DNA of 64,000 bases from Phaeodactylum tricornutum CCAP 1055/1 (taxonomy: Eukaryota; Bacillariophyta; Bacillariophyceae; Surirellales; Neidiaceae). Shown in pieces: positions 31,975 to 42,476 of this stretch. Numbering within the stretch: the stretch's first letter is position 1; every line of letters begins with the position of its first letter. A model generated the notes under the pieces. That model was not told the origin of the DNA, did not search any database, and saw only the letters and a list, made by a program, of their open reading frames with translations. Position numbers and translations under genes: made by a program. The DNA lies in the NCBI RefSeq assembly GCF_000150955.2, contig NC_011683.1, forward strand, positions 1 through 64,000. The letters are read 5' to 3'.

Positions 31975-33969
31975 ATGTTGCACCATGTCCCCATGTTCTT
32001 TTATTCCTGGTTTGGATCAACGGCGGCTCGAGCGCACCGTCACTTTCCCGCACTACCGGAACCACTAGACGACGCCGTAGCCATACACGACGAGCACCAA
32101 TCCTCTTCCGGTTCCTGCAAGGACGACCCGCCAGATATTCCGGTACGGAAGAATGACGAAACGTGTGTACGTACCGCCGTCCATTCGATCACGATTCCGA
32201 AATGGGACGCTCCGCTCCAATCGGCAGCCCACGAACCGTCACTGCACAATCTCGACAATCCGGACCAAAGTGCGCACCAAACAGACAATAGCGTCACCTC
32301 TTGGTGCCGTCAGCACGTACCTTCCGGTGCTTCTTGGAACGGTAGGGCTAGTTGCCGTCACCAGCAGTACATCACCAATCGACAGCAACTCCTAACGGAA
32401 GACGAAGAAACGGATTCGTTGTTTCCTTTACACACGATTCCGTTCGTCTCTATTGAACTGCGCTTGGAACCCACCGATCACAGTGACGACGATGACGACG
32501 ACGATGACCTCTTTGGATGTCCTCCCCACGGACCCCGGACTCGTCAAGCCTACACGTCATGGGACGCGCCAGATATTGCTGCAGACGTCGTCTCGGCGAC
32601 ACCATCCGATCCACCCCAACGCACGGGTCAAATTCGAATAGGCGGAACAAAGTCGATAGAATTTCCGGACGCTCTGCCAAGTCGTCTTGACGAGACTGTC
32701 CATTTATACAACGCGAGTCAAGGGTGCCATGCCGACTCACCGCCCGCGCAATTCGTCTCGACCATCCCGGCGCATTTTGCAGTCCCCGTCGAAATTACTG
32801 TCGTTCCGAACCACGATCCAGGAAATTGCAGAAAGGATCAGGCCAGCTACAATGTCTGCTGGAGCTCCCTTATCGAGGACAACGAATCGGATAACCGGTT
32901 GGCGGATTGCTCTCTGATGAACGATCCAACGGAGCCCTTGCGGTATCCATGGACGAACCTCCCGACACAAAGATTCAGCGACCGCAGCACTCGCAACAAA
33001 GAGAGTCTTGTCCCGCCACTGCCCGATCCTCTCGATCGATGCGCCGCCGAATTCTACAGCTTGTTGCTGCGGCACCTCGAAACCAAACGTGTGGCCGATC
33101 AAGCCGCCACTCAGGACTTGCTTGCCTTTTTACGGAAATATCCCTTGGTTGGCCAAGTACACTTCCGCTTACCCGACTTTGCCAGTGCATATTGCTTGCC
33201 ACTGGCTTACTTTGCGGCGATATCCTCGTTGGAGGGCTGTCAGCTCGCGTACCGTCTCTATCCCGAAGCGATCGGGATGGAAGATGACTTTGGTCTCCCT
33301 TTGCATTATGCCTGTTACTTGCAAGCCGATGTACAGGTAGTATCGTTTCTACTGGCCCGCTATGGGGAAGCGGCTAAACGAACCAATCAGGAACATCAAA
33401 CGCCGCTACACTTGGCTTGTCAGGTTGCCACTCCTGGACCGACGACGAGCTCATCCTCGAGTACTAGTTTGGATCGACTGGTCCGGGAACCCAATCTGCA
33501 GGTTCTGAAAGTTCTCCTCGAGCACTACCCTACCGCTTCTCAATTGGCCGATCGGGAGGGGAATTTACCGTTGCACTGGGCCTTGCAAACCTCGGGCATT
33601 TCGTTGTCACGTTGCCAGGCCTTGGCCGCTCCGAAACCGCACCATCAAACGCTTCGCCGGAGCAACCGGATACTGGAGAAACCTTTGCATGTGGCTTGCC
33701 GGTTTGGTGTGTCGATGGAAGTCTTGTCTTGGCTGCTCGAGGAGCATTTGGGCGCGGCCAAGACTACCAACGAAAGGTTTGAAACACCACTGCACGCGGC
33801 TGTATTGGGGGAATCCGAGTCGAGTCGGAACATGCGGTGGATGCAAGCGCTGGTCCGAGCCTTTCCTGACGCCCGATCTTGGACCGACGAGCGGGATGAA
33901 CGGCCCGTGGACAGTGCCATACGAATGGGCGCACCGGAAGGTATTGTGTCTTTGCTAAGCGTGGAATAA
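31975..33969 (+). CDS. Ankyrin-repeat protein with long disordered N-terminus
   Basis: Single exon, 664 residues from ATG 31975. Residues 1-370 are low-complexity and acidic in places (a run of seven Asp near residue 180), with no recognised domain. From about residue 405 there are five to six ankyrin-type repeats, seen as recurring helix pairs: L-P-L-H-Y-A-C-Y, T-P-L-H-L-A-C-Q, L-P-L-H-W-A-L-Q, K-P-L-H-V-A-C-R and T-P-L-H-A-A-V. Repeat spacing is irregular because of Ser/Thr-rich and basic insertions. Such diatom ankyrin proteins are usually intracellular binding scaffolds. The partner is unknown. No signal peptide or membrane helix is evident. Confidence 0.8.
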   Translation: MLHHVPMFFYSWFGSTAARAHRHFPALPEPLDDAVAIHDEHQSSSGSCKDDPPDIPVRKNDETCVRTAVHSITIPKWDAPLQSAAHEPSLHNLDNPDQSAHQTDNSVTSWCRQHVPSGASWNGRASCRHQQYITNRQQLLTEDEETDSLFPLHTIPFVSIELRLEPTDHSDDDDDDDDLFGCPPHGPRTRQAYTSWDAPDIAADVVSATPSDPPQRTGQIRIGGTKSIEFPDALPSRLDETVHLYNASQGCHADSPPAQFVSTIPAHFAVPVEITVVPNHDPGNCRKDQASYNVCWSSLIEDNESDNRLADCSLMNDPTEPLRYPWTNLPTQRFSDRSTRNKESLVPPLPDPLDRCAAEFYSLLLRHLETKRVADQAATQDLLAFLRKYPLVGQVHFRLPDFASAYCLPLAYFAAISSLEGCQLAYRLYPEAIGMEDDFGLPLHYACYLQADVQVVSFLLARYGEAAKRTNQEHQTPLHLACQVATPGPTTSSSSSTSLDRLVREPNLQVLKVLLEHYPTASQLADREGNLPLHWALQTSGISLSRCQALAAPKPHHQTLRRSNRILEKPLHVACRFGVSMEVLSWLLEEHLGAAKTTNERFETPLHAAVLGESESSRNMRWMQALVRAFPDARSWTDERDERPVDSAIRMGAPEGIVSLLSVE

Positions 33970-34284
33970 GGAGGCAAGAACAATTGGTATGCAGGCACTG
34001 GTCCAGACATAGTTTGTGGAATTTCTTTTGCCGCTTCCATCGACAACGCTGGGATTCGTCTATATCATCGCATCTCCCTACATCAATAGTGCACTGCGCT
34101 AGTATTGCTAGAGCCATTCGAGTCTGGAAGGAACAAGATACTTGCTCGTGCCACTCAGCGATCCAACTCTGACCGAAAATCAACACCCAGAAAACAATAC
34201 GAGAGAGATTCGAGAGCTTTATTGGATATTGCTCTGTACATAATGATAGTAGGACTTTGGAATTGGCCATTGCAGCCCAGGTCC
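33970..34284. other. Intergenic region
   Basis: 3' flank of the ankyrin gene. No coding signal on either strand. Confidence 0.5.
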
Positions 34285-34755
34285 CTACAACAAAAAAAAT
34301 ACATACAAGGGTATAGTTTTGTCGAAAATATCTCTCATCTGCTGAGAACACTTTTCGTTTCCTTCTCTCATCTGCACAACCAGGTTTTCGTTTCCTTCTC
34401 TCATCCGCTGAACAAGCTTTTTTCATTTCCTTCTCTTATTTCCTTGGAGACATCCTTAAACTCGTTTACGAGCTTATCCTTCTTTCATCTCCCTTGAAAG
34501 ATCTTTAATACCTTTTCTGAGGTCTACTTTAGCCTTATCGTGCTGCGCTGGTATGTCCTTTGTTCTTTCCTTCTCCGATTGGGCAGCTGTCTCTATGGCT
34601 GTATTCCTGTCTTCCATTCTAGCGCCAAGCTCAGTTATTCTCTTACGAGTAGAGACAACTAATTTGTTGGTACTTGCTATTGGTCGACGGTGCAGGAAGG
34701 AGAAAACCTCATGTGACGAGCCCAGGCAGCAGAAGATGAGGACGATTAGTTGCAT
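34285..34755 (-). pseudogene. Broken gene for a signal-peptide, coiled-coil protein
   Basis: From ATG 34755 a minus-strand frame encodes a hydrophobic leader (M-Q-L-I-V-L-I-F-C-C-L-G) followed by a charged heptad-like helix (R-I-T-E-L-G-A-R-M-E-D-R-N) and stops at 34474. The same coiled-coil character continues downstream in a second frame (D-K-L-V-N-E-F-K-D-V-S-K-E-I-R-E-G-N-E). It then continues in a third frame with tandem Q-M-R-E-G-N-E units ending at the TAG at 34285. Two frame changes without plausible introns suggest a decayed gene. Alternatively only the first 93 residues are translated as a short secreted protein. Confidence 0.5.
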
Positions 34756-35646
34756 GGAGATGATGTGTTTCCTTGTGCAGATACAAAGGGGGCGGGCTGG
34801 TGGTTCGCGATGGTCGAAACGTTTTACTCTCTATCGATACGTTCGTGTAATGTAATGGAAGTCACAATGAAAGGAAGGGTAGTAAAGGGTGGACCGTCAT
34901 TGTGAAGGGGAACGGATCGTCGCTGACAGAGACGCGGTTTCCCCTCACTAAGGGTGGAAGCAGAATTAGCCCCCAAGTTCGGATACATTGCCAGCTTGGA
35001 TTGACTACCAGGCAGTTCTCTAGCTAGAGCCAGTACCAAAGTCTCTCCGTATGGCCCAACGTGAATGCAAGTTGTATTTCACGCTTTCAACCGAAAATAG
35101 CACTCATTGTCGGTTAACGTTTACTGCAAAATATGTCGACAGTAACGTAAACTGGAACGGCTTTACGAGGTACACGTCTCTGTGGGATCGATCGGCAGTG
35201 ACTGACTTACGGACCGTGAAAACGGAAAGCCTAATGTATATGTGCTTCCTGCGGTGTGACACGTCACAGAATGTCGGGTGCTTTCGTTGGGACTCTTCGC
35301 GACGAGTCATCGAAACCACGGATTTTGATGAAACCCTCACGGTAGACAGATAGATAGATAGATAGATAGATACCATAGATAGATACATAGCTCCACAATC
35401 CGACCAACGCGAAAGAGCCGAGGAAGTAGAACGATCTACACTCCACAACCGGTATTCTCAAGCCGAACAGACAATTTCCTACTCGTGCCTCATTGTCAGT
35501 TGTCTTCTTCCCCGAGTGCTCGAGTCGAGTCCGCCGCTCGATTCTGTCTAGCTAGCGGTGCGGTCAATCCATACACAAACACATCCATACCCATTTATTA
35601 CAACATATTTACTGTTGGTGAGTACCGACGGAGCTGACATTTTTCA
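34756..35646. other. Intergenic region with microsatellite
   Basis: 5' flanks of the broken coiled-coil gene (minus) and of the PH-ankyrin-SNARE gene (plus). A 100-codon plus-strand frame (35051-35353) starts with ATG but has no recognisable features and runs into a GATA microsatellite, so it is probably not a gene. Confidence 0.45.
35343..35392 (+). repeat. GATA tetranucleotide microsatellite
   Basis: About eleven AGAT/GATA units, interrupted once by ACCAT and once by ACAT. Confidence 0.9.
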
Positions 35647-37302
35647 ATGTCTCTGGAACAGGTGGAAGTGGAACTGGACGGACGCGTCGTGACCCTACAC
35701 GACGAAGAATTTGAGGTACACCAGGACCAAGGTACCGGTGAAGACTACGGCAACGAAGCCGATGATCCAGGACTCGACGACGATACGGAGGACGCTTTCG
35801 ACGACGACGACAATTTGGATTCTCTCTTGAGCGGCATAGACATTGATCGTGATTTCAATTTGTGGAATTCCTTTCGTTCCAGCGATACAGTCCGTCGAGT
35901 TTCGTCGGGTGGGGAAGATTCGCCAGAAAAGAGAAACAACAATCATTCCGACAAAACCGAGCATTCTACGAATACTACCGCGCAGCAACAAAATTGGAAT
36001 GCTGTGGAAACCCAGGACATGCAGTTCTGGGCCTCGCGCATAGAGCGGGAAGAAGTCTACAGTCGTCGATATCGACCAACGGCTCTTGAGAATCAGGAAC
36101 TACTCGAGTTGGAAGCATTCCTAGGCAACAAAGGTTCCAGCAAACGAATTTTACGAGGTCGCCTGTTTCGTACTACTTCATCAACAGAAGAACCTAACTC
36201 TCAGGGCAATCGTAAAGCTTGGAATGCTTTGATCCATCCGGAAGCTCCCGAACCCATCAGTGTCATTCTTAAACGTGGACCAGTCCTCGTGGTTCCACCT
36301 TTGCAATCATCATCATCAACAACGATGGCAACCACGCTACCCCAAGAAGCCGAACTTATCCTGTTGACGCACGGTTTCATTGTGGCTGTTGCGGTGACCA
36401 ACACAAGCCGTAGATTAAGGCGAGATCGTAAAAAGAACTTGCAACAAGTTGTGGAGCGGCGATTTGATCGAGCGGTGCTCTGGTCGCAAGTTGAATACGT
36501 CGCCCACGGACCCGACACAACTGTGGAACTATGCCTGCAGCGGTCCGAGGGCTTGATTGAAAGTGCGGAAGGTGAAACGCTCAGATTCATGTGTGCTCAT
36601 GAAGTTTCTCACCAGGCGTGGTTGGATGCAATAGAAAAGATCATGATCGAGTACAACATACATCATCATACACCTCGCAGTCAGCAGCACGAATTGGGTT
36701 GGCAGTATTGCATAGTGCACAAACCTGGCTTTACGTTGGCCGTCACCAACCGAAATCCTTACGATTCTTTTGCTCCCTCGAACGATGCCAAATCTTTGGA
36801 TACTCTAGACGTCTACAACGGTATGGCACCTATTCACTACGCGACTAGGACCGGGAATCTCACTGCACTCGAAGTCCTGCTTCAGAACGGGGCTGACCCT
36901 AACCTTCCTGACCGCGAAGAACGAACGCCAATGTACTATGCCAAAAGAGATCAGGCCCCACCAGAAATTGTTCGTGCACTGGAGTTGCACGGCGCAGAGC
37001 CTTGTTCGAAAGTGTCACTCGAACAGGAAGGCGCCTTGTTTGGGCAGGTGGCGGCCGCCGAAGCCAAGGCAACGGAGCGTCGTCGTCAAGAGCAACTTGC
37101 ATTGGAACAAAAACAGAAGGCTGAACAGGCGCAGGCCGAAATGAACGAGAATATGCGCCTCTTGCAGCAGAGAGAGATACAGATCGATGAAATGGATGAC
37201 AAAGCGCACCAACTGAGTGAAGGGGGCAAAAACTTTGCTAATATGGCGGCACAGCTGAAGCAAAAGACTAAAGCACAAAGGTCATGGCTTCCCTTCAGCT
37301 AG
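35647..37302 (+). CDS. PH-like / ankyrin / R-SNARE protein without membrane anchor
   Basis: Single exon, 551 residues, ATG at 35647. Residues 1-80 are strongly acidic. Residues 200-342 look like a pleckstrin-homology-type fold: strands around V-I-L-K-R-G-P-V-L-V-V and A-E-L-I-L-L-T-H-G-F-I-V-A-V, then a closing helix H-Q-A-W-L-D-A-I-E-K-I. Two ankyrin units lie at about 388-455. A Glu/Gln/Lys coiled coil leads into a segment at about 498-542 that aligns with the synaptobrevin motif through L-L-Q-Q-R-E-I-Q-I-D-E-M-D-D-K-A, with R509 at the SNARE zero layer. There is no transmembrane tail, as in the animal R-SNARE regulators amisyn and tomosyn. A role in controlling vesicle fusion is inferred. 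Confidence 0.8.
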   Translation: MSLEQVEVELDGRVVTLHDEEFEVHQDQGTGEDYGNEADDPGLDDDTEDAFDDDDNLDSLLSGIDIDRDFNLWNSFRSSDTVRRVSSGGEDSPEKRNNNHSDKTEHSTNTTAQQQNWNAVETQDMQFWASRIEREEVYSRRYRPTALENQELLELEAFLGNKGSSKRILRGRLFRTTSSTEEPNSQGNRKAWNALIHPEAPEPISVILKRGPVLVVPPLQSSSSTTMATTLPQEAELILLTHGFIVAVAVTNTSRRLRRDRKKNLQQVVERRFDRAVLWSQVEYVAHGPDTTVELCLQRSEGLIESAEGETLRFMCAHEVSHQAWLDAIEKIMIEYNIHHHTPRSQQHELGWQYCIVHKPGFTLAVTNRNPYDSFAPSNDAKSLDTLDVYNGMAPIHYATRTGNLTALEVLLQNGADPNLPDREERTPMYYAKRDQAPPEIVRALELHGAEPCSKVSLEQEGALFGQVAAAEAKATERRRQEQLALEQKQKAEQAQAEMNENMRLLQQREIQIDEMDDKAHQLSEGGKNFANMAAQLKQKTKAQRSWLPFS

Positions 37303-37699
37303 AAAGAAGTCTCTAACCGTAATGTAAGTTCATCATGATACAGTTTGTACCCATTTGAGTAGTACAACCCTGCAATTGGCCTTACAGCTCCTTGGCTCTG
37401 ATATCATTTCACTGTCAGCTCCTTGGCACTAATTTCATTTCGTCCGAGTAGGGCTCAACATTCTTTCGTTACAGTTAGGATTTGTCTGCTGGAAGTCTTA
37501 TCTTTCAATATAACTCTAAATCTACCTTTCATTCACAGTCAAGACCAGGAACGGCCTAATTGTAAGGTCACACACTTTTTACGCTTGTGACCCATCTCAC
37601 AGAATGACCGTGAACATAAAACGGTTCCCACGTTTCCTCTTCACTTTCAATATCCGTCTATACTAATCAATCGCACGAGTCTGAACAGGCAAAATCGTC
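37303..37699. other. Intergenic region, tandem genes
   Basis: Contains a short direct repeat (CAGCTCCTTGGC at about 37387 and 37418) and otherwise nothing recognisable. Confidence 0.5.
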
Positions 37700-39775
37700 A
37701 TGTTCGTCGATGAAGTCCATGAAATCAACTCCGCTTTGGAGCAGGTGGAAAAAGAGATTTTCATTTTTGAACGCAACCTAGCCGAAGCCAGGGGACGCAA
37801 GCAAAACCTACATCGAGAACGGCAAGATGCGGAAGATAGATTGGCACAAGAGCGGCGTCACCGTGAGGAAGAGGCACGACAAGAGGCTATTCGTCGACAA
37901 AATCGAGCAATTGAAGAGGAGGAAACGCGTGCTCAAGAGACGGCCAAGCAACGCGAGATTCGAGAGTACGAAGAAAAAATTTTGGCTTTAAAAAGACAAA
38001 TAGCGCTGGCTGAAATAGCCAAACAACACCAGGGAAATGCACAGCAGCAGCTAAATCTCCAAAATGCATCTTGTGTTCATGAAACGGAGGAAGATGAAGA
38101 AGTTGTGGAAGAGATTGTTGAGTATATCACCGATGACGAGGAGAATATTTTTGACGATTTGAATGAAGATGCTCACGATTCTGATACTCAACCTCCCGAG
38201 GCCTATACTCGTCATGCCATACCAGTAAAACGCACCGGTTCAGGGGCTGATAAATCATTAGATGTATCGCCTACCGAACCGATTGTCGCTTCTGTGGGAA
38301 GCGGTTATGCCCCGGCTTGTATTTTAACACCGGCCAATCAACCTCCATCAGCATCCCTCCTCGGTCCACGAGAGATTCATTCTAAAGAACAATATTACCA
38401 GCTTCATCAGACTAATCCAGACGAGGTACGCCACCAACAGATGGAAAAAATGAAGGAAAATGATAAGAAGAGACTTGGATGGGCTAAACCGTCCTGGGCG
38501 AATCGCGACAGCCTGCACGAAACAAAAATAAATGGTTGTCTATCAGTACCAGCTCAGGTGGAACCTTGTGATGTAGCACATGGTTCACTGCCACTTTCGT
38601 GCGGTGGCTCCGTATCAGAAGTTTCCCAAATCAAGGATGAGGCTCCCTTGAAGGCACAATTTTTAAATGAGCCAGCTTCCGCAAGCTCACTTTCGACGAA
38701 GGAAAAGAATCCGACTCACGAACGGGGTGCGAACTTCCTCTCTACCAAGAGCCCTCGAACGCCAAAGAAGAAGATTGTGACAAAGAGCAATCCGCTAACT
38801 GAACCAGTTCGGGTAGAAACCTCTGATGTAACACAGAGCGCAATGTCACCATTGTGCGGTGATTCCGTACCCGGAGCTTCCCAAATCAAGGACAAGGCTC
38901 CTAAAAAGGCGCAACTTCTGAAAGAACCAGCTTCCGCAAGCTCACTTTCGACGAACGAAAAAAGTCGAAATCGCGAAAAGGCTGCGAACTTCCTCTCTAC
39001 TAAGAGCCCTCTAACGCCAAAGAAGAAAATGGTGACAAAAAGGAATCCTCAAGCGCCATCTGAAAATCCACTTCCTCCTCCATTGGTACATACTATTGCT
39101 GAAGAATCTTCTGATCCGGTGTCTCCGAAATCCCTTCCGATTGTCTCTTCGCCAACTAAGGATTTCGTACCTCGAAAGTCAAGCACTGCTACAATTACCA
39201 ATCCCTCCCTTGTAAAACCAGACCCAATTTCACCGCCTTCGCCAACGAAAAAGAATTGCTGGGAAAAACCAGCATGGGCATTGCCAGATGAGGCAATTCC
39301 AGACTCGAGTATCATCAGCGACAGCATCCAAAATCCGCTTCTGAAGCAAGCTAACCATGGTGGATACGAACGCAAAGTTTTCGCGAAGGATATCAAACGC
39401 GTCAATGGCACTTTCGTCGCTCCACGCCCAAACGTGCCACCGCGGCTTGCGTGGATAGTTCCTTTCTGCCAAGAAAAGAAAGTGGGTAAGATTGTGTTGC
39501 ATCTATATGGAAAGGATATAGACAGGCTTGTAGATCGTTTTTTGGATTTACAGGGATGCTGTATCGAAAAGACAGGCGAAGAACTCATTGTGGAGGAAAT
39601 TGCGCCAAAGTTTTATGTCACTTCGAACCCAACAAAGATTGACTCTAGGGATGGGGTCTATGGCTTGGTCCAGGAAGGACATGAGGTGTTTGAGGACATT
39701 CTTACAGCAGATTCCGACTTCAAATTCCATATCAAGCAGGCTCATATTTATCCGGTGAAAAAGGCAAAGGGATAG
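37700..39775 (+). CDS. Coiled-coil protein with internal duplication and WxKPxWA motifs
   Basis: Single exon, 691 residues. Residues 5-115 form a long charged coiled coil (Glu/Arg/Gln-rich), followed by an acidic stretch (about 130-165). A module of about 85 residues occurs twice in tandem (about 287-370 and 372-450), each containing A-S-A-S-S-L-S-T, N-F-L-S-T-K-S-P and T-P-K-K-K. The motif W-A/E-K-P-S/A-W-A appears at about residues 258 and 519, on either side of the duplication. The last 150 residues are globular (K-V-G-K-I-V-L-H-L-Y-G onward) and vaguely recall a diverged cyclophilin fold, which I do not assert. Function is unknown; a cytoskeletal or scaffold role would fit the composition. 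Confidence 0.75.
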   Translation: MFVDEVHEINSALEQVEKEIFIFERNLAEARGRKQNLHRERQDAEDRLAQERRHREEEARQEAIRRQNRAIEEEETRAQETAKQREIREYEEKILALKRQIALAEIAKQHQGNAQQQLNLQNASCVHETEEDEEVVEEIVEYITDDEENIFDDLNEDAHDSDTQPPEAYTRHAIPVKRTGSGADKSLDVSPTEPIVASVGSGYAPACILTPANQPPSASLLGPREIHSKEQYYQLHQTNPDEVRHQQMEKMKENDKKRLGWAKPSWANRDSLHETKINGCLSVPAQVEPCDVAHGSLPLSCGGSVSEVSQIKDEAPLKAQFLNEPASASSLSTKEKNPTHERGANFLSTKSPRTPKKKIVTKSNPLTEPVRVETSDVTQSAMSPLCGDSVPGASQIKDKAPKKAQLLKEPASASSLSTNEKSRNREKAANFLSTKSPLTPKKKMVTKRNPQAPSENPLPPPLVHTIAEESSDPVSPKSLPIVSSPTKDFVPRKSSTATITNPSLVKPDPISPPSPTKKNCWEKPAWALPDEAIPDSSIISDSIQNPLLKQANHGGYERKVFAKDIKRVNGTFVAPRPNVPPRLAWIVPFCQEKKVGKIVLHLYGKDIDRLVDRFLDLQGCCIEKTGEELIVEEIAPKFYVTSNPTKIDSRDGVYGLVQEGHEVFEDILTADSDFKFHIKQAHIYPVKKAKG

Positions 39776-40472
39776 CAAAAATTCTTTGAAGCGCAGAGTT
39801 GTAGAGAATATTAATTTACAGCCAATAATTAAACAAGCAGCGGCATTTCCGCTGTCGGTCAATTGGATAGAAGGCGTTAATATGCTCATTGTCCTGCTCT
39901 AGCTGTTTCCAAGTGTGCATCACAGCCGACACAAATAGCGGCAACACTAGACACGCGTTACGATGAAGTCTAATTTACAAAAAGGGCAAGTTCATTTGGA
40001 GGGCTAGGTAGTTGCTTCCTGTTAATGGATGGTCGCATCATGCCAAGTTTACAAATATAAGTTCACGCTTAAAGACGCAAGCTCCTCTTTTGCGACCGTA
40101 GAAAAGAGAGTCGCAATCTGGAAAAGCCGAGAGAAAAGTCACAGAAAAGATGTTATTACGATGAGAATCATTTCCTGCGAACAAGTTTTGGGGTATAAGA
40201 ATTGAATCATGTAAGGAAAAATATTCAATTGCCAAATATCAGCTTTTGCAGATTTAAAAGAGCTCTTTGCTGCCGATGTTTTGATCGGCGAGCTTTACTT
40301 GACTTGTGTAAAGAAAAATAGTATTTTAAATGTATTTTAGAGGATTAGATCCGCAGATTGAAATTCTTCGAATAATCCAAAAATAGAAAAGGACAGCTTT
40401 CTTCTATTCATCCTTACTTCACTCATCAATAATCTGGCAAATATTCCTAAGTCAATCGTTTTTAACATTTCG

Positions 40473-40599
40473 ATGACTTTTTAGAGTTAATATTAAAAAG
40501 AATTATACTCTCTAGATATAATTCCCAACTTTGCAATGACTTTTTAGAGTATTCGAAAAAAAAATGTACACTCTATAGATATAAATTCCGAGCTATGCA
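40473..40599. repeat. Tandem duplication of a ~63-bp AT-rich unit
   Basis: Two adjacent imperfect copies (40473-40535 and 40536-40599), each beginning ATGACTTTTTAGAGT and containing an ACTCTMTAGATATAA block. AGAGT and ACTCT within each unit are inverted and could pair. Confidence 0.8.
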
Positions 40600-41686
40600 G
40601 TACGTCGTCTTAAATTCTTGAGTTTTCTTCTAGCTCATTTGTTAAAACCAGGTTTCTAAATTTTGTTAACGGCGGATGAGTGTAGGTTGATAGACATTGG
40701 TTCGTTAATTGACCCATTAACTTACTCTTCTGATTCGGTGGATTTAAAGTGTTGGATACGAACCCTGCAATCAACATAATTTTCGCCATAACAATTGTTG
40801 CACTTGTTGTATGTACGTTGTTTATGCCATTTGCCTCAGCCGAAGCAGAAAAAAAGCGGTACCAGATCAAATGCAAACATTTCAAATTGAGGTAAGGTAC
40901 TGCTCAAACACTAGCAGCCCTGCTTAGCCATAACGGATAGATTCTAGCGCTTGATGATTCCATTATAAAGCTTTTTAAAAACAGAGAAAAATACCTTTCT
41001 CTCTCAATATTTCTTTCAATTCCGTTCGGTAAGAAATGTAAATTTTCGTGAAGATGTTTGAAAAAAGTTGCCTGGGCAACTATTGGTGATTCATTACATT
41101 CCTTCAAGGAGCTTCAACTTCGTTTGTATCCACTGCTATACGCCTTGTAAGCCTTTAAAACTGTCAGTCCAGAACAGACGAAGGATCATATTTGTGATTC
41201 GGAGCTTGACTATCAAAATATTACAAGTTTTTTCAATGCGTTATTTAATAAAATAAATAATTTATGTTGGTCAGGTGAAACGTCGATACAATTGATCCTC
41301 AACTTATTGATCACCCCGGTATAGTTACAAGGTTTTGCACTGCATTGTTTTTAAAAATAGTCATATATAGATCGGTAAATGATATACTGATACAATCGAT
41401 CGTCTACTTTTCGCTCGGTGTGTTAAAGACTTTTGCAGATGTACCAAAAAACGAGTTTCGAATTTTCCAAGAGTACACCAAGCACGGTAAATCATTTCAT
41501 TTTGTTGTCAAACCTGACAAAGCTGAACGCTCGCATTAATTCGAACTGTCCCAAAAACAGTCTGAATTTGGAAGAGAAGGTTCTTGACAGTGAACAAATA
41601 GGGTAGTCACAAATTTTTAGACAGGTAAATACAAAAGTGAAATTCATTCTTTAGATTGCTTAAAACTGATTCACGGTCAGCCTATG

Positions 41687-41783
41687 TAAGGGATGGAGTC
41701 CTATGGGATGAAGAAGATAAACTTATTTCTGTTTTCTCGTTCAGTATTTGTAAGGGAGGGAGTCTTATCAGATGAAGAACTTT
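41687..41783. repeat. Short imperfect direct repeat
   Basis: TAAGGGATGGAGTCCTATGG followed by GATGAAGAA recurs about 66 bases later as TAAGGGAGGGAGTCTTATCA followed by GATGAAGAA. Confidence 0.7.
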
Positions 41784-42221
41784 CTATTTTTCGTAGAAGA
41801 TAAGATCCTTTCTTCTTCGACAAGAAGTTTGGCCAGTGAGCAGCGCAGCGCAGCCCAGAGATGTGAAATGACACAATTTTCTATTTCATGACTCACAACA
41901 AGGAAGTCTTTTTTTGCAAAAAGAAATGTTGTGAGACACATATTGCGTGCTGTGTCTACTTTTAGGAATGCTACCGTGAGCTTAACATGTGCCGGCAAGC
42001 CTGACTTTTTGTTTGCTGCAATAGCAGTCTAATACACTACAAAGAGTAGAAATGAAACTAACCGAAATGCAAATAACCCTGCGCGGTAGGTAATTCTTGT
42101 TGATAACGAAACGTTGCTGCCTTGTAGTTGTCTCATGTTACTTCTACCTTCTGTAAGTATGCCACTACTAACTGTAATAGATATTACCCTAATTACCACG
42201 AAACATATTGCGTCCTGGTGT

Positions 42222-42353
42222 TGGCTGTCTGCCTTGTCACCAACAAATAACTGGTCAAATCGTGACTTTTGATTGATCTATTGCTTAGACTTTCCAACAA
42301 CAAAGCCTGGTCAGTGCGGCGCAGCGTATTCTACTGGCTGTCTGCCTTGTCAC
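42222..42353. repeat. Imperfect direct repeat of ~113-bp period
   Basis: TGGCTGTCTGCCTTGTCAC occurs at 42222-42240 and 42335-42353, each followed by a related GTCAAA-type and GACTTTTG segment, indicating an old local duplication. Confidence 0.7.
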
Positions 42354-42476
42354 GGACACTGTCAATTGTCAAAATTCCGACTTTTGCTTTAAGCGCTTGG
42401 AGACACCGTTGAAATGAAGACTGTTTTCCGATTTTCTGGTGGCTTTCCCAAGAATGACTCGCGATACTTTGGAGCT

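Larger units (their letters stand above)
39776..42476. other. Long gene-free AT-rich interval
   Basis: About 2.7 kb with no frame longer than about 90 codons that looks coding. A hand count gives about 34% G+C for 40141-41460 and about 29% for 40321-40620, clearly below the flanking genes. It holds several short imperfect direct repeats listed separately. Low-GC stretches of 500 bases or more act as centromeres in P. tricornutum, and this interval resembles them. Confidence 0.6.

Noticed and set aside
35051-35353. 100-codon plus-strand frame starting with ATG
   Set aside because: No recognisable motif, composition not gene-like, and its end runs into a GATA microsatellite.
39380-39775. Cyclophilin domain at the C-terminus of the coiled-coil protein
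   Set aside because: Only a vague resemblance in K-V-G-K-I-V-L-H-L; the catalytic Arg and core motifs could not be located by eye.
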